From an uncultured Roseburia sp. (GTDB taxonomy: Bacteria > Bacillota > Clostridia > Lachnospirales > Lachnospiraceae): DNA of 64,000 nucleotides. Below the pieces are notes generated by a model. The model was not told where the DNA came from and searched no databases. It saw only the letters and a program-made list of their open reading frames with translations. Position numbers and translations under genes: made by a program. The stretch spans positions 10,645 through 74,644 of the forward strand of contig CAJTOI010000001.1 of the NCBI GenBank assembly GCA_910577925.1. Direction: 5' to 3'. Below, piece after piece: positions 16,655-25,289 of this stretch; position 1 is the first letter of the stretch; every line of letters starts with the position of its first letter.

Positions 16655-16686
16655 ATGCGGGCTGCCGTTCGGCAAGCCCGCATTAT
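16655..16686 (+). terminator. Hairpin terminator of pepF
   Basis: TGCGGGCT-GCCG and CGGC-AAGCCCGCA form a near-perfect stem around TT, followed by a weak TTATAT tract. Confidence 0.75.
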
Positions 16687-16740
16687 ATGTGTGAAGGGTT
16701 CCCCGATTTACATGCGTTCTGTGTGCGGTACGCCGGCAAA

Positions 16741-16775
16741 GGTGTCTTGTCAGGTGTAAAGCGATGTGTTATACT
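16741..16775 (+). promoter_or_regulatory. Promoter of nadB-nadC-niaR with candidate NiaR operator
   Basis: TTGTCA (16747-16752), 17 bases and TATACT (16770-16775) form a SigA promoter. Two direct GGTGT copies (16741-16745 and 16753-16757), 12 bases apart, flank the -35 box; repeated short elements like this are where a niacin-sensing NiaR/YrxA repressor would be expected to bind. The operator reading is inference from position and from the niaR gene in the operon. Confidence 0.55.
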
Positions 16776-16851
16776 GATATGGATTTTCAGAGAAACAGGA
16801 CGTTGAACCTGTGCGGCAGAGCGCCGGCAGGTCAAAGAATCGAGGCCTATT

Positions 16852-18066
16852 ATGAATGATATGTATTGCGATGTGGTGATTGTCGGATGCGGTGTTGCGG
16901 GGCTGTATGCCGCTCTGTGGCTGCCGCCGGATAAGCGGATTGTAATGCTCTCCAAAGAAGATCTGGCGAGCTGCGACTCTATGCTCGCGCAGGGGGGAAT
17001 CTGTGTCCTGCGGGACGAGACGGATTACGATTCCTATTTTGAGGACACGCTGCGGGCCGGACACTACGAGAACCGCAGAGAGAGCGTGGAGCTGATGATC
17101 CGCGGGAGCAGAGCCGTCATTGACCATCTGCTTGCGCTCGGTGTCCGCTTTGAGAAAAATGCGGACGGAAGTCTGGCTTATACCCGGGAAGGGGCGCATT
17201 CCGCGCCCCGCATTTGTTTCCACAAGGATATCACGGGGGAGGAGATCACGTTGACGCTGCTCGCCCGCGTGCGGGAACGGCCGAATATCACGCTTATGGA
17301 GTACACCGAGATGACGGATCTCTTTGTGGAACGGGAGGTATGCCGCGGGGTGGAGGCAAGGGCAAAAGACGGCCGGATGCTGCGGATTCACGCGGCGGAC
17401 ACCGTGCTTGCCACCGGCGGCATCGGCGGGCTCTATGAGCATTCCACCAACTTTCCGTTGCTCACCGGCGACGGCTGTGCGGCTGCAAAGAGGCACGGCA
17501 TAAGGCTCGAGCACATGGATTATGTTCAGATTCATCCGACCTGTCTCTACAGCACAAAGCCCGGCAGAAGCTTTTTGATTTCCGAGTCGGCCAGAGGAGA
17601 GGGCGCCGTTCTTTTAAATCACAGCGGGGAGCGCTTTGTAAACGAGCTGCTGCCGAGGGACGCGGTGACAAAGGCAGTTCACGAGGAGATGGAAAAGGAG
17701 GGAGTGCCGCACGAATACCTGTCCTTTGCGGCGGTGCCCGAGGAGACGATTCTGGGACATTTCCCGCATATCTTTGAGCGGTGTCTTGCGGAGGGCTATG
17801 ACATTCGGCGGGAGCCCGTGCCGATTGTGCCGGCACAGCACTATTTTATGGGCGGAATTTATGTAAATCGTGATTCCGCGACGACGATGGCGCATCTGTA
17901 TGCGGTGGGGGAGACCAGCTGCAACGGTGTCCACGGGAAAAACCGTCTCGCGAGCAACAGCCTGCTGGAAAGCATGGTCTTTGCAAAGCGTGCGGCAGAA
18001 AAAATCACGGAAAATCAGGAGAGGAGCAATACATATGAATCCAATTACAATGCAGCTTGTTGCTGA
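16852..18066 (+). CDS. nadB: L-aspartate oxidase, short form
   Basis: A 404-residue flavoprotein of the NadB/SdhA family. The FAD-binding GxGxxG region is DVVIVGCGVAGLYAALWL near residue 7; other family motifs are MLAQGGICVL, RICFHKDITGEEI, DYVQIHPTCLYS, LISESARGEGAVL and the FAD-binding C-terminal GETSCNGVHGKNRLASNSLL. It oxidises aspartate to iminoaspartate for NAD synthesis. The protein ends about 25 residues after the last motif; classical NadB is 510-540 residues, so the C-terminal helical domain is missing. Its last 32 bases overlap the nadC start. No nadA (quinolinate synthase) is adjacent, unlike the usual nadA-nadB-nadC order. Confidence 0.88.
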   Translation: MNDMYCDVVIVGCGVAGLYAALWLPPDKRIVMLSKEDLASCDSMLAQGGICVLRDETDYDSYFEDTLRAGHYENRRESVELMIRGSRAVIDHLLALGVRFEKNADGSLAYTREGAHSAPRICFHKDITGEEITLTLLARVRERPNITLMEYTEMTDLFVEREVCRGVEARAKDGRMLRIHAADTVLATGGIGGLYEHSTNFPLLTGDGCAAAKRHGIRLEHMDYVQIHPTCLYSTKPGRSFLISESARGEGAVLLNHSGERFVNELLPRDAVTKAVHEEMEKEGVPHEYLSFAAVPEETILGHFPHIFERCLAEGYDIRREPVPIVPAQHYFMGGIYVNRDSATTMAHLYAVGETSCNGVHGKNRLASNSLLESMVFAKRAAEKITENQERSNTYESNYNAACC

Positions 18067-18892
18067 CAGATATATCCGCATGGCATTAGAGGAAGACATT
18101 CACAGCGAGGATGTCTCGACAAACGCGGTGATGCCCGCCTGCCGTGAGGGCGACGTGCAGTTAATCTGCAAGGAGGACGGCATTATTGCGGGTCTGCCGG
18201 TGTTTGCGCGTGTGTTTCAGTTGCTTGACGAAAAGACGGAGATTGATTTTAAGGCGCAGGACGGAGATAAGGTGACGAAAGGACAGCTGCTCGGAGTTGT
18301 GACCGGGGATGTGCGCGTGCTGCTGTCCGGGGAGCGGACCGCGCTCAATTACCTTCAGCGCATGAGCGGGATTGCCACCTACACGCATCAGGTGGCAGAG
18401 CTTTTGGAGGGGACGAAAACCCGTCTTTTAGACACCAGAAAGACAACGCCCTGTATGCGCATTTTCGAGAAATATGCGGTGCGCGTCGGAGGCGGCTGCA
18501 ATCACCGCTACAATCTTTCCGACGGCGTGCTCTTAAAAGACAATCATATCGATGCCGCAGGCAGCGTGCGTGCGGCGGTACTTGCCGCAAAGGAATACGC
18601 GCCGTTTGTCCGCAAGATTGAGGTTGAGACCGAGAATCTCGATATGGTAAGAGAGGCGGTGGAAGCCGGGGCGGATATTATCATGCTCGACAATATGACG
18701 CCGGAGCAGATGGCGGAAGCCATCCGCGTGATTGACGGCAGGGCCGAGACGGAGTGTTCCGGAAATATCACGAAAGAAAATATCGAGACGATCACAAAGC
18801 TCGGCGTTGACTATGTCTCGAGCGGTGCGCTGACACATTCGGCGCCGATTCTTGATATCAGTCTGAAACATCTGCGCGTCCGCCGCAGATAA
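18035..18892 (+). CDS. nadC: Nicotinate-nucleotide diphosphorylase (carboxylating)
   Basis: A 285-residue protein of normal length that converts quinolinate and PRPP to nicotinate mononucleotide. Typical motifs are LSGERTALNYLQRMSGIATY, TRKTTPCMRIFEKYAV, GGGCNHRYNLSDGVLLKDNH and the C-terminal VDYVSSGALTHSAPILDISL. The frame is open upstream, but GAGAGGAG before the ATG at 18035 fixes the start, 32 bases inside nadB. It is translationally coupled to nadB and followed after 40 bp by niaR. Confidence 0.95.
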   Translation: MNPITMQLVADRYIRMALEEDIHSEDVSTNAVMPACREGDVQLICKEDGIIAGLPVFARVFQLLDEKTEIDFKAQDGDKVTKGQLLGVVTGDVRVLLSGERTALNYLQRMSGIATYTHQVAELLEGTKTRLLDTRKTTPCMRIFEKYAVRVGGGCNHRYNLSDGVLLKDNHIDAAGSVRAAVLAAKEYAPFVRKIEVETENLDMVREAVEAGADIIMLDNMTPEQMAEAIRVIDGRAETECSGNITKENIETITKLGVDYVSSGALTHSAPILDISLKHLRVRRR

Positions 18893-18932
18893 CCGCGCAG
18901 TAAACGGAGTTTTAACGAAAGGAGGGGCGCGC

Positions 18933-19493
18933 ATGGAGCGGGAACTGACCGGACCGGACAGAAGAAAACGATTGGTGGCGCTGATGCGGGAAGCAGGGCG
19001 GCCTTTATCGGGAACAAAGCTCGGGCAGGCCACCGGCGTCAGCAGACAGGTGGTCGTGCAGGATATCGCGCTGCTGCGCACGGAAGGTTACGCCGTCGTC
19101 TCGACGGCGCGGGGATATCTTCTTGAACAGGAGACACAGGCAAAGCGGCTGTTTAAGGTTTTCCACACGGATGCACAGGTGGAGGACGAACTCACCGTCA
19201 TTGTAGATACCGGCGGTACGGTTCTCGATGTCATGGTTAATCACCGGGTTTACGGAAAGATGACGGCGCCGCTGCGCATCGCAAACAGGAGAGATGTAAA
19301 GATATTTGTCAACGATCTGAAAACCGGAAAATCCGCGCCGCTTCTGAACGTGACCGCAGGCTACCATTTCCATCACGTCGGCGCAGACTCGGAAGAAATT
19401 TTAGACGAGATCGCGGACGCACTGCACCGGAAGGGGTATCTTGCAAAGCTGCTTCCCTATGAGGCGGAGGCATTTACGGCGGAAGAGATTTGA
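18933..19493 (+). CDS. niaR: Niacin-responsive transcription repressor NiaR (HTH + 3H domain)
   Basis: A 186-residue protein with an N-terminal winged helix (RKRLVALMREAGRPLSGTKL, then TGVSRQVVVQDIALLRTEGY) and a C-terminal 3H domain ending in LLNVTAGYHFHHVGADSEEI, whose clustered histidines give the domain its name and bind metal. In Firmicutes NiaR (YrxA) represses NAD biosynthesis and niacin uptake genes when nicotinic acid is present. AAAGGAGGGG precedes the ATG. Its place as third gene of the nad operon fits autoregulation through the promoter at 16747. Confidence 0.92.
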   Translation: MERELTGPDRRKRLVALMREAGRPLSGTKLGQATGVSRQVVVQDIALLRTEGYAVVSTARGYLLEQETQAKRLFKVFHTDAQVEDELTVIVDTGGTVLDVMVNHRVYGKMTAPLRIANRRDVKIFVNDLKTGKSAPLLNVTAGYHFHHVGADSEEILDEIADALHRKGYLAKLLPYEAEAFTAEEI

Positions 19494-19517
19494 CAAACGG
19501 GCCGATTATGATACACT
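19490..19517 (+). promoter_or_regulatory. Promoter of the GtrII-like gene
   Basis: TTGACA (19490-19495) overlaps the niaR stop codon; a 16-base spacer leads to TACACT (19512-19517). A TATGAT just upstream is too close to serve with this -35 box. Confidence 0.6.
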
Positions 19518-19552
19518 ATATAAAATATTGACAGGATAGGAGCAGAGACCGA

Positions 19553-21151
19553 ATGACAAAAGAAAAAACTCCTTCGGATTGTATCAAAGCGCTGTATCAG
19601 AGGATTTCTTTTCCGCAGAAAACGGCGTTTGCGGCCGCGGTTCTTGTGGGGTTTGCGGCGCATTTGTATCAGTTTACCAACAAACTTTACAATTATGACG
19701 AGCTTGTGAATACGCCGGGCGGCTACGGCATTGGAGCGGAGCTGGGAAGATGGTTTCTGCAGCTGATGGCCAAAGTCGTCTCGGCCGTTTTCCGCGGAAA
19801 TTATTCGCTGCCGCTTCTGACAGGGATTCTTTCGCTGCTGCTTCTTGCGGCTGCGGCCATGCTTTTGGTGGAAATTTTTCACGTGAAGGACGGTCTTGCA
19901 GCCGCGCTGATCGGAGGGCTTTCGGTGGCGTTTCCGTCCGTGACCTGCATGTATTTTTTTATGTTCACGGCCATCTTTTATGCCATCGGCAATTTTATGA
20001 GCATTCTTGCGGCGTATCTGGCGATAAAGTACCCGAAAAGCATTCCGGCGCATGCCGCGGCAGTCGCGCTGCTGGCCTGTTCGCTGGGAACTTATCAGGC
20101 CTATTTCCCGAATACCGTCTGTATTTTTCTGATTTCGGTGATTCTGCTCTGCGCGTTTTCGGAGGAGACACAGTCGTGGAAATACATATTTTTTACGGCG
20201 CTGCGCTATCTGGCCGTTCTTGTAGCCGGGCTTGGCGTGTACTTTGCGGCGAATAAATTTTTTCAGCGCATCTGGAATGTGAGTTCCGTGAGCTATCAGG
20301 GTATGGATACGATGGGACATATTACGGCGGAGCAGCTGATTGCGTCGGTGAAGCTCTGTTATCGGAATTTCGCGCAGCTGTTTACGGAAAATCTCATGGG
20401 GCTGTCCCCCGTCGCCGTATTCCGGAAAGCGCTGCTGCTTGCGGTGATTGCCACGCTTTTGTGCATGGCGGCGCTGCTTGCGGCGCGCAGGCGGGAGATT
20501 GTCAAAAATATCTTTCTGGCAGTCGGAATCGGGCTGCTGCCGGTCGCCATGTTTCTGGTAAATATTATGGCGCCGGACAGCTATGTGTACGCGCTGATGG
20601 TCTATCCTGCGGTTTTCCTCCTGATTTTTCCCGTGGTGTGGGCGGATGCGTTTTATCTCAAAAAGGAGATGCATGTTCTGCTGCGCACGGGGATGCAGTG
20701 GATCGCGGCGCTCATGTCCGTTGCGGTGATCGGCGTGTACATCTGGTTCGCCAACGGCTGTTATATGGGACTGGAGTATACAAAGTATCATGACCTCTCG
20801 TATTATCAGACCATCGTCACCCAGATTAAGAGCCTTTCCGGGTATTCGAGCAAGATGCCGGTGATATTTGTCGGCATGGAACAGCCGGATGACGACACGG
20901 ACGAGGCGGGAAGCCTGATCGGGAAAGTATTTCAGATGGACGGAAAATCAGAATCAAATATCGGCGGCAACATGAAGTTTTTTATCATGAGCCAGTATCT
21001 CGGATTTACGCCGGAATTCGGAAATTATGAGGAGATACGGGCATGGATGGAGCGGGAGGAAGTAAGGGAAATGCCCGGCTACCCCGAAGACGGGGCCATC
21101 CGGATTATCGACGGGACAGTGATTGTAAAGATGTCGGATTACGAGCTGTAG
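19553..21151 (+). CDS. GtrII-like membrane glucosyltransferase
   Basis: A 532-residue protein with about ten membrane segments between residues 22 and 405 and a C-terminal soluble part of about 125 residues. The early loop after the first helix, TNKLYNYDELVNTPGGYGIG followed by AELGRWFLQLM, matches the glucosyltransferase II (GtrII, Glucos_trans_II) pattern, where a D-E pair in the first outside loop is expected to be catalytic. Such enzymes move glucose from a lipid carrier onto surface polysaccharide or lipoteichoic acid. It stands alone between niaR and yicC with its own promoter, with no flippase (GtrA) or GtrB partner. The substrate is unknown. Confidence 0.7.
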   Translation: MTKEKTPSDCIKALYQRISFPQKTAFAAAVLVGFAAHLYQFTNKLYNYDELVNTPGGYGIGAELGRWFLQLMAKVVSAVFRGNYSLPLLTGILSLLLLAAAAMLLVEIFHVKDGLAAALIGGLSVAFPSVTCMYFFMFTAIFYAIGNFMSILAAYLAIKYPKSIPAHAAAVALLACSLGTYQAYFPNTVCIFLISVILLCAFSEETQSWKYIFFTALRYLAVLVAGLGVYFAANKFFQRIWNVSSVSYQGMDTMGHITAEQLIASVKLCYRNFAQLFTENLMGLSPVAVFRKALLLAVIATLLCMAALLAARRREIVKNIFLAVGIGLLPVAMFLVNIMAPDSYVYALMVYPAVFLLIFPVVWADAFYLKKEMHVLLRTGMQWIAALMSVAVIGVYIWFANGCYMGLEYTKYHDLSYYQTIVTQIKSLSGYSSKMPVIFVGMEQPDDDTDEAGSLIGKVFQMDGKSESNIGGNMKFFIMSQYLGFTPEFGNYEEIRAWMEREEVREMPGYPEDGAIRIIDGTVIVKMSDYEL

Positions 21152-21165
21152 CAAAGGTCTTTATC

Positions 21166-21194
21166 TTGACTTACTCCGAAATTGGATTTATAAT
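21166..21194 (+). promoter_or_regulatory. Consensus SigA promoter of the yicC operon
   Basis: TTGACT (21166-21171), a 17-base spacer and TATAAT (21189-21194). It starts a long run of close-packed genes, yicC-remA-gmk-rpoZ and probably onwards. Confidence 0.85.
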
Positions 21195-21248
21195 ATATTC
21201 ACTTGTGCACCAGTGCTTTATCATCACGTTCCATACAGGAGAAAATGT

Positions 21249-22127
21249 ATGATTAGAAGTATGACCGGCTTCGGCCGCTGCGAGATAAGTGACGGGAACC
21301 GAAAATTTACCGTGGAGATTAAATCCGTAAATCACCGGTACCTTGATTTGAATATTAAGCTCCCCCGGAAATTCAATCTCTTCGAGAACGATATCCGTAA
21401 TCTGATCAGGGAATATATGGAACGCGGAAAGGCAGACGTGTTTATTTCCTATGAAGACCACACCGAAGAGAATTTTTCTCTGCGCTATCACGAAGAGATT
21501 GCGGCTGAGTATCTCGGCTATCTGCGCAGTATGGCGGAGCGGTTCGGCATCGAGAATGATGTGCGGGTCAGCACTCTGTCCCGTTACCCCGAAGTTTTCG
21601 TGATGGAGGAGCAGGGCGCGGACGAAAAGGAGCTGTGGCCGCCTCTCGAGCGGGCCGTGCGCGGCGCCTGTGAGCAGTTTGTGGCAAGCCGTACGAAGGA
21701 AGGCGACCATTTGCGGCAGGATTTGCTTGAAAAGCTTGACGAGATGTACGCCTGTGTCGGATTTATCGAAGAGCGTTCCCCGCAGGTGCTTGCGGAATAC
21801 CGCAGCCGTCTCGAGGAGAAGGTAAGGGACCTTTTGGAAAACCGGCAGCTTGAGGAGGGACGGATTGCCGCGGAGGTTGTGCTTTTTGCGGATAAAATCT
21901 GTGTGGACGAGGAGACCGTGCGGCTGCGCAGTCACATAAAGAGTACGAAAGAGGCGCTTGCGGCAGGCGGAAGCATCGGCCGCAAACTGGACTTTCTCGC
22001 ACAGGAGATGAACCGCGAGGCGAACACGATTCTCTCAAAGACCAACGATCTTGAGATATCCGATACGGGGATTAATCTGAAAACAAATATTGAAAAGGTA
22101 CGGGAACAGATTCAGAATATCGAATAG
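21249..22127 (+). CDS. YicC/YloC family endoribonuclease
   Basis: A 292-residue protein with the family's start MIRSMTGFGRCEISDGNRKF and SVNHRYLDLNIKLPR, and the C-terminal DUF1732 part GRKLDFLAQEMNREANTILS. YicC proteins are RNases that in Escherichia coli act on small RNAs. The frame opens 12 codons earlier, but GGAG before the ATG at 21249 and the family start support this choice. It heads the block yicC-remA-gmk-rpoZ, an order shared with Bacillus (yloC-remA-gmk-rpoZ). Confidence 0.94.
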   Translation: MIRSMTGFGRCEISDGNRKFTVEIKSVNHRYLDLNIKLPRKFNLFENDIRNLIREYMERGKADVFISYEDHTEENFSLRYHEEIAAEYLGYLRSMAERFGIENDVRVSTLSRYPEVFVMEEQGADEKELWPPLERAVRGACEQFVASRTKEGDHLRQDLLEKLDEMYACVGFIEERSPQVLAEYRSRLEEKVRDLLENRQLEEGRIAAEVVLFADKICVDEETVRLRSHIKSTKEALAAGGSIGRKLDFLAQEMNREANTILSKTNDLEISDTGINLKTNIEKVREQIQNIE

Positions 22128-22135
22128 AGGTTACT

Positions 22136-22405
22136 ATGGCGGGATTAATCAATATCGGATTTGGCAATATGGTAAATACCGATAAAATCATCAGTATTAT
22201 TTCTTCCGATTCGGCGCCCGCGAAGCGTCTGATACAAAAGGGAAAAGAGCAGGAAAGCCTGATCGATGCCACACAGGGAAGAAGAACCAAGAGTGTCATA
22301 TTTACGGAACAAAATAAAATCATATTGTCGGCGCTGCAGCCGGAGACTCTGGCGGGCAGATTTAACGGCAGTACAGCAGAGGTTTGTGATGACGCAAAAG
22401 AATAG
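22136..22405 (+). CDS. remA: Extracellular matrix regulator RemA (DUF370)
   Basis: An 89-residue DUF370 protein: MAGLINIGFGNMVNTDKIIS, SAPAKRLIQKGKEQESLIDA and TQGRRTKSVIFTEQNKIILS are the family's conserved blocks. In Bacillus subtilis RemA is a DNA-binding activator of matrix and osmoprotection genes. It starts 9 bp after yicC and its last 17 bases overlap the gmk start, the same order as in Bacillus. Confidence 0.93.
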   Translation: MAGLINIGFGNMVNTDKIISIISSDSAPAKRLIQKGKEQESLIDATQGRRTKSVIFTEQNKIILSALQPETLAGRFNGSTAEVCDDAKE

Positions 22406-23033
22406 AGGAATATTAACGGTTGTATCCGGGTTTTCCGGCGCCGGAAAAGGCACGATTATGAAAGAGCTGATGAAAGTACACGGCGAACGCTACGCGCTGT
22501 CCATATCGGCGACGACGAGAGCGCCGAGACCGGGCGAGACGGAAGGCGTGGAATATTTTTTTCGAAGCCGGGAAGAATTTGAGCAGATGATTGCCGACGA
22601 GGCGCTGATTGAGTATGCCGCGTATGTCGGCAATTATTACGGAACGCCCCGCGCCTATGTGGAAGAGCAGCTGGCCGCCGGCAGAGACGTCATTTTGGAG
22701 ATTGAGATTCAGGGAGCGCTCAAGGTAAAGCGCCGCTTTCCCGACACCCTGCTCCTCTTTGTGACGCCGCCGAGCGCAGCGATATTAAAGGAGCGGCTGA
22801 CCGGCAGGGGAACTGAGACGTCGGACGTGATCGAATCGCGTCTTGTGCGGGCTGCGGAGGAGATCTGCGGCATCGAAGCATACGATTACCTGATTGTCAA
22901 CGACAGACTGCAGGAGTGCGTCGAGCGCGTGCATCAGATCATTTCCAACGAGCGCTACCGTATTTCGCGCAATGAATCGTTTCTTGCGGGGATGCGCGCA
23001 GAGCTGGACGCGTTTTCACAGAAAAACAAGTGA
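22389..23033 (+). CDS. gmk: Guanylate kinase
   Basis: A 214-residue enzyme phosphorylating GMP to GDP. The P-loop is VVSGFSGAGKGTIMKELM near residue 12, the GMP-binding segment is SISATTRAPRPGETEGVEYF, and IEYAAYVGNYYGTPRAYVEE follows. The ATG at 22389 overlaps remA, and the frame's earlier starts lack the family N-terminus. Length is typical. Confidence 0.96.
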   Translation: MTQKNRGILTVVSGFSGAGKGTIMKELMKVHGERYALSISATTRAPRPGETEGVEYFFRSREEFEQMIADEALIEYAAYVGNYYGTPRAYVEEQLAAGRDVILEIEIQGALKVKRRFPDTLLLFVTPPSAAILKERLTGRGTETSDVIESRLVRAAEEICGIEAYDYLIVNDRLQECVERVHQIISNERYRISRNESFLAGMRAELDAFSQKNK

Positions 23034-23059
23034 TTTTTCAAAATAAAGGAGAGAGAATT

Positions 23060-23311
23060 ATGATACATCCATCTTATGTTGAGCTGATGAAGGTTGTAAA
23101 TAACGGTGTTGAGATCGGCGAGGAGCCGGTGATTAACAGCCGTTACTCCATCGTGATTGCAACCGCAAAGCGCGCGCGTCAGATTATCGCGGGAGATGAC
23201 CCGATGGCCGATAAGATTACCTGTGCAAAGCCGCTTTCTATCGCGGTCGAAGAGCTCTATGAATCGAAGGTAAAGATTGTCCCGGAGGGTGCGGAGCAGG
23301 ACGAGGACTAG
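23060..23311 (+). CDS. rpoZ: DNA-directed RNA polymerase omega subunit
   Basis: An 83-residue omega subunit. NSRYSIVIATAKRARQIIAG is the core signature (SRY..V..aakRARqi), and KPLSIAVEELYESKVKIV follows. GGAGAGA precedes the ATG at 23060, which suits the family better than the start 10 codons earlier. It is 26 bp after gmk, the normal gmk-rpoZ pairing. A hairpin with a T tract follows. Confidence 0.93.
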   Translation: MIHPSYVELMKVVNNGVEIGEEPVINSRYSIVIATAKRARQIIAGDDPMADKITCAKPLSIAVEELYESKVKIVPEGAEQDED

Positions 23312-23337
23312 CGTAATTGCAGAACCCCGGAGAAAAG

Positions 23338-23369
23338 AAAGGATGAGAAAACAAGACTCATCCTTTTTA
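23338..23369 (+). terminator. Terminator/attenuator between rpoZ and rimO
   Basis: AAAGGATGAG and CTCATCCTTT are perfect 10-base arms around AAAACAAGA, followed by TTTAG. It ends 21 bp before rimO, which has no obvious promoter of its own, so partial read-through is likely. Confidence 0.8.
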
Positions 23370-23390
23370 GCGTTAGAAAGAGAGAATTTC

Positions 23391-24713
23391 ATGAAATTAT
23401 TGTTTATATCCCTCGGATGCGACAAAAATCTGGTGGACACAGAGTTTATGCTCGGGATGCTTCGTGCGGAAAATATGGAACTGACGGATGACGAGTTTGC
23501 GGCGGATGTCATTATTATCAACACCTGCTGTTTTATCAATGACGCAAAAGAGGAAAGCATCAACACGATTCTTGAGATGGCGGAGCATAAGCGGGATGCG
23601 GCGCTTCGGGCCCTGATTGTGACCGGATGCCTGGCACAGCGTTACAAGGAGGAGATTAAGCGGGAGATCCCGGAGGTGGACGCGATTCTCGGGACAAATT
23701 CCTGTGAGGATATCGTGCGTGCCGTTCATGCGGCGCTCGGCGGGACGTTTTACGAGAACTACCGGGGGCTGGAAGGACTTCCGACAGCCCGGACCAAGCG
23801 GACCGTGACCACGGGCGGGCATTTTGCGCATCTGAAGATTGCGGAGGGCTGCGATAAGCGCTGTACCTACTGCATTATCCCTTCTATCCGCGGGAACTAC
23901 CGCAGTGTTCCGATGGAAGAACTGACGGAGCAGGCGAGAGAGCTTGTGGCAGACGGCGCAAAAGAACTGATTCTGGTCGCGCAGGAGACGACGCTCTACG
24001 GTGTGGATCTCTACGGAAAAAAGTCGCTGCATCTGCTTTTGGATGAGCTGAACAAAATTCCGGGGCTGTTTTGGATCCGCATTCTGTACTGTTATCCGGA
24101 GGAAATTTATGACGAACTGATCGACGCGATGCTGCGCAACGAAAAAGTCTGTCACTATCTGGATATCCCCGTTCAGCATGCCGATGACACTATGCTAAAG
24201 CGTATGGGGAGGCGGACGACGAACGCGGATCTGGTACGGATTATCACAACGCTCCGGGAGCGCATTCCGGATATCGCGCTCCGCACCACGCTGATCTGCG
24301 GATTCCCCGGAGAGACGGAGGAGATGCACGAAGAGCTGATGCAATTTGTCAATGATATGGAGTTTGACCGTCTCGGCGCATTTACTTACTCCCCGGAGGA
24401 GGGGACTCCGGCCGCGGAGTTCCCGGATCAGATTGACGAGGAGACGAAAGCCAGACGGCAGGCGGATGTGATGGAGCTGCAGGAGGAGATTATCTTCGAT
24501 CGGAACGAAACGTTAAAGGGCAGGGAATTTTTTGTCTTTATCGAGGGGAAAGTCGCGGATGAAAATGCTTATATCGGCCGCACCTATCGGGACGCGCCGG
24601 AGGTGGACGGATATATTTTCATCAATACGGATGAGGAACTGATGACAGGAGACATTGCAAAGGTCCGGGTAACCGGTGCCTATGAATATGATTTAATAGG
24701 AGAGTTGTTATGA
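23391..24713 (+). CDS. rimO: Ribosomal protein S12 methylthiotransferase RimO
   Basis: A 440-residue radical SAM methylthiotransferase. The N-terminal MTTase domain has the three cluster cysteines in MKLLFISLGCDKNLVDTEFM, IIINTCCFINDAKEESINT and IVTGCLAQRYKEEI; the radical SAM core has AEGCDKRCTYCIIPSIRGNY (CxxxCxxC); a TRAM domain lies at the C-terminus. It adds a methylthio group to the conserved aspartate of S12. The start at 23391 gives the family N-terminus; the 38-codon upstream extension does not. It shares four bases (ATGA) with pgsA. Confidence 0.95.
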   Translation: MKLLFISLGCDKNLVDTEFMLGMLRAENMELTDDEFAADVIIINTCCFINDAKEESINTILEMAEHKRDAALRALIVTGCLAQRYKEEIKREIPEVDAILGTNSCEDIVRAVHAALGGTFYENYRGLEGLPTARTKRTVTTGGHFAHLKIAEGCDKRCTYCIIPSIRGNYRSVPMEELTEQARELVADGAKELILVAQETTLYGVDLYGKKSLHLLLDELNKIPGLFWIRILYCYPEEIYDELIDAMLRNEKVCHYLDIPVQHADDTMLKRMGRRTTNADLVRIITTLRERIPDIALRTTLICGFPGETEEMHEELMQFVNDMEFDRLGAFTYSPEEGTPAAEFPDQIDEETKARRQADVMELQEEIIFDRNETLKGREFFVFIEGKVADENAYIGRTYRDAPEVDGYIFINTDEELMTGDIAKVRVTGAYEYDLIGELL

Positions 24714-25252
24714 ATTTACCGAACAAACTGACTGTGCTGCGTGTGATTTTAATCCCGTTTTTTGTCTTTTTCCTGATGGCGCCTTATTTCCCCGGATACG
24801 GCAATTATATTGCGGTTGCGATTTTCATCGCTGCGAGCCTGACCGATATGCTCGACGGAAAAATCGCGAGAAAATATAACCTCGTGACAAATTTCGGCAA
24901 GTTTATGGACCCGCTCGCGGATAAGCTTCTGGTTTGCTCCGCGCTGATTTGTCTTGTGGAGACGGGGCGGCTCGCATCGTGGGTTGTGATTGTCATTATC
25001 GCACGGGAATTTATTATCAGCGGTTTTAGGCTGGTGGCTGCGGACAACGGCGTGGTGATTGCCGCGAGCTACTGGGGGAAATTTAAGACGACGTTTCAGA
25101 TGCTTATGGTGATCGTTCTGATTTTAAATATCCCCCATCCGGCTTTTGTGCTGCTCGGTGCCGCGTTTACCTGGATCGCGCTGATTCTCACGGTTGTCTC
25201 CCTCGTGGATTATATCGCAAAGAATAAGGACGTGTTAAAGGAACAGAAATAA
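24710..25252 (+). CDS. pgsA: CDP-diacylglycerol-glycerol-3-phosphate 3-phosphatidyltransferase
   Basis: A 180-residue membrane enzyme with the CDP-alcohol phosphotransferase motif spread over ASLTDMLDGKIARKYNLVTN followed by FGKFMDPLADK (DxxDGxxAR...GxxxDxxxD). It makes phosphatidylglycerophosphate, precursor of phosphatidylglycerol. Four or more hydrophobic helices are visible. The start overlaps the rimO stop by four bases, so translation is coupled. Confidence 0.94.
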   Translation: MNLPNKLTVLRVILIPFFVFFLMAPYFPGYGNYIAVAIFIAASLTDMLDGKIARKYNLVTNFGKFMDPLADKLLVCSALICLVETGRLASWVVIVIIAREFIISGFRLVAADNGVVIAASYWGKFKTTFQMLMVIVLILNIPHPAFVLLGAAFTWIALILTVVSLVDYIAKNKDVLKEQK

Positions 25253-25289
25253 CCTGCGGGAAACCGGGGAGACGGAAAGGAATTTCGGA

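Noticed and set aside
19457..20791. 444-codon minus-strand frame opposite the GtrII-like gene
   Set aside because: Extreme Arg/His/Gln content typical of an antisense frame of a membrane protein; the plus-strand gene has promoter, start signal and membrane helices.
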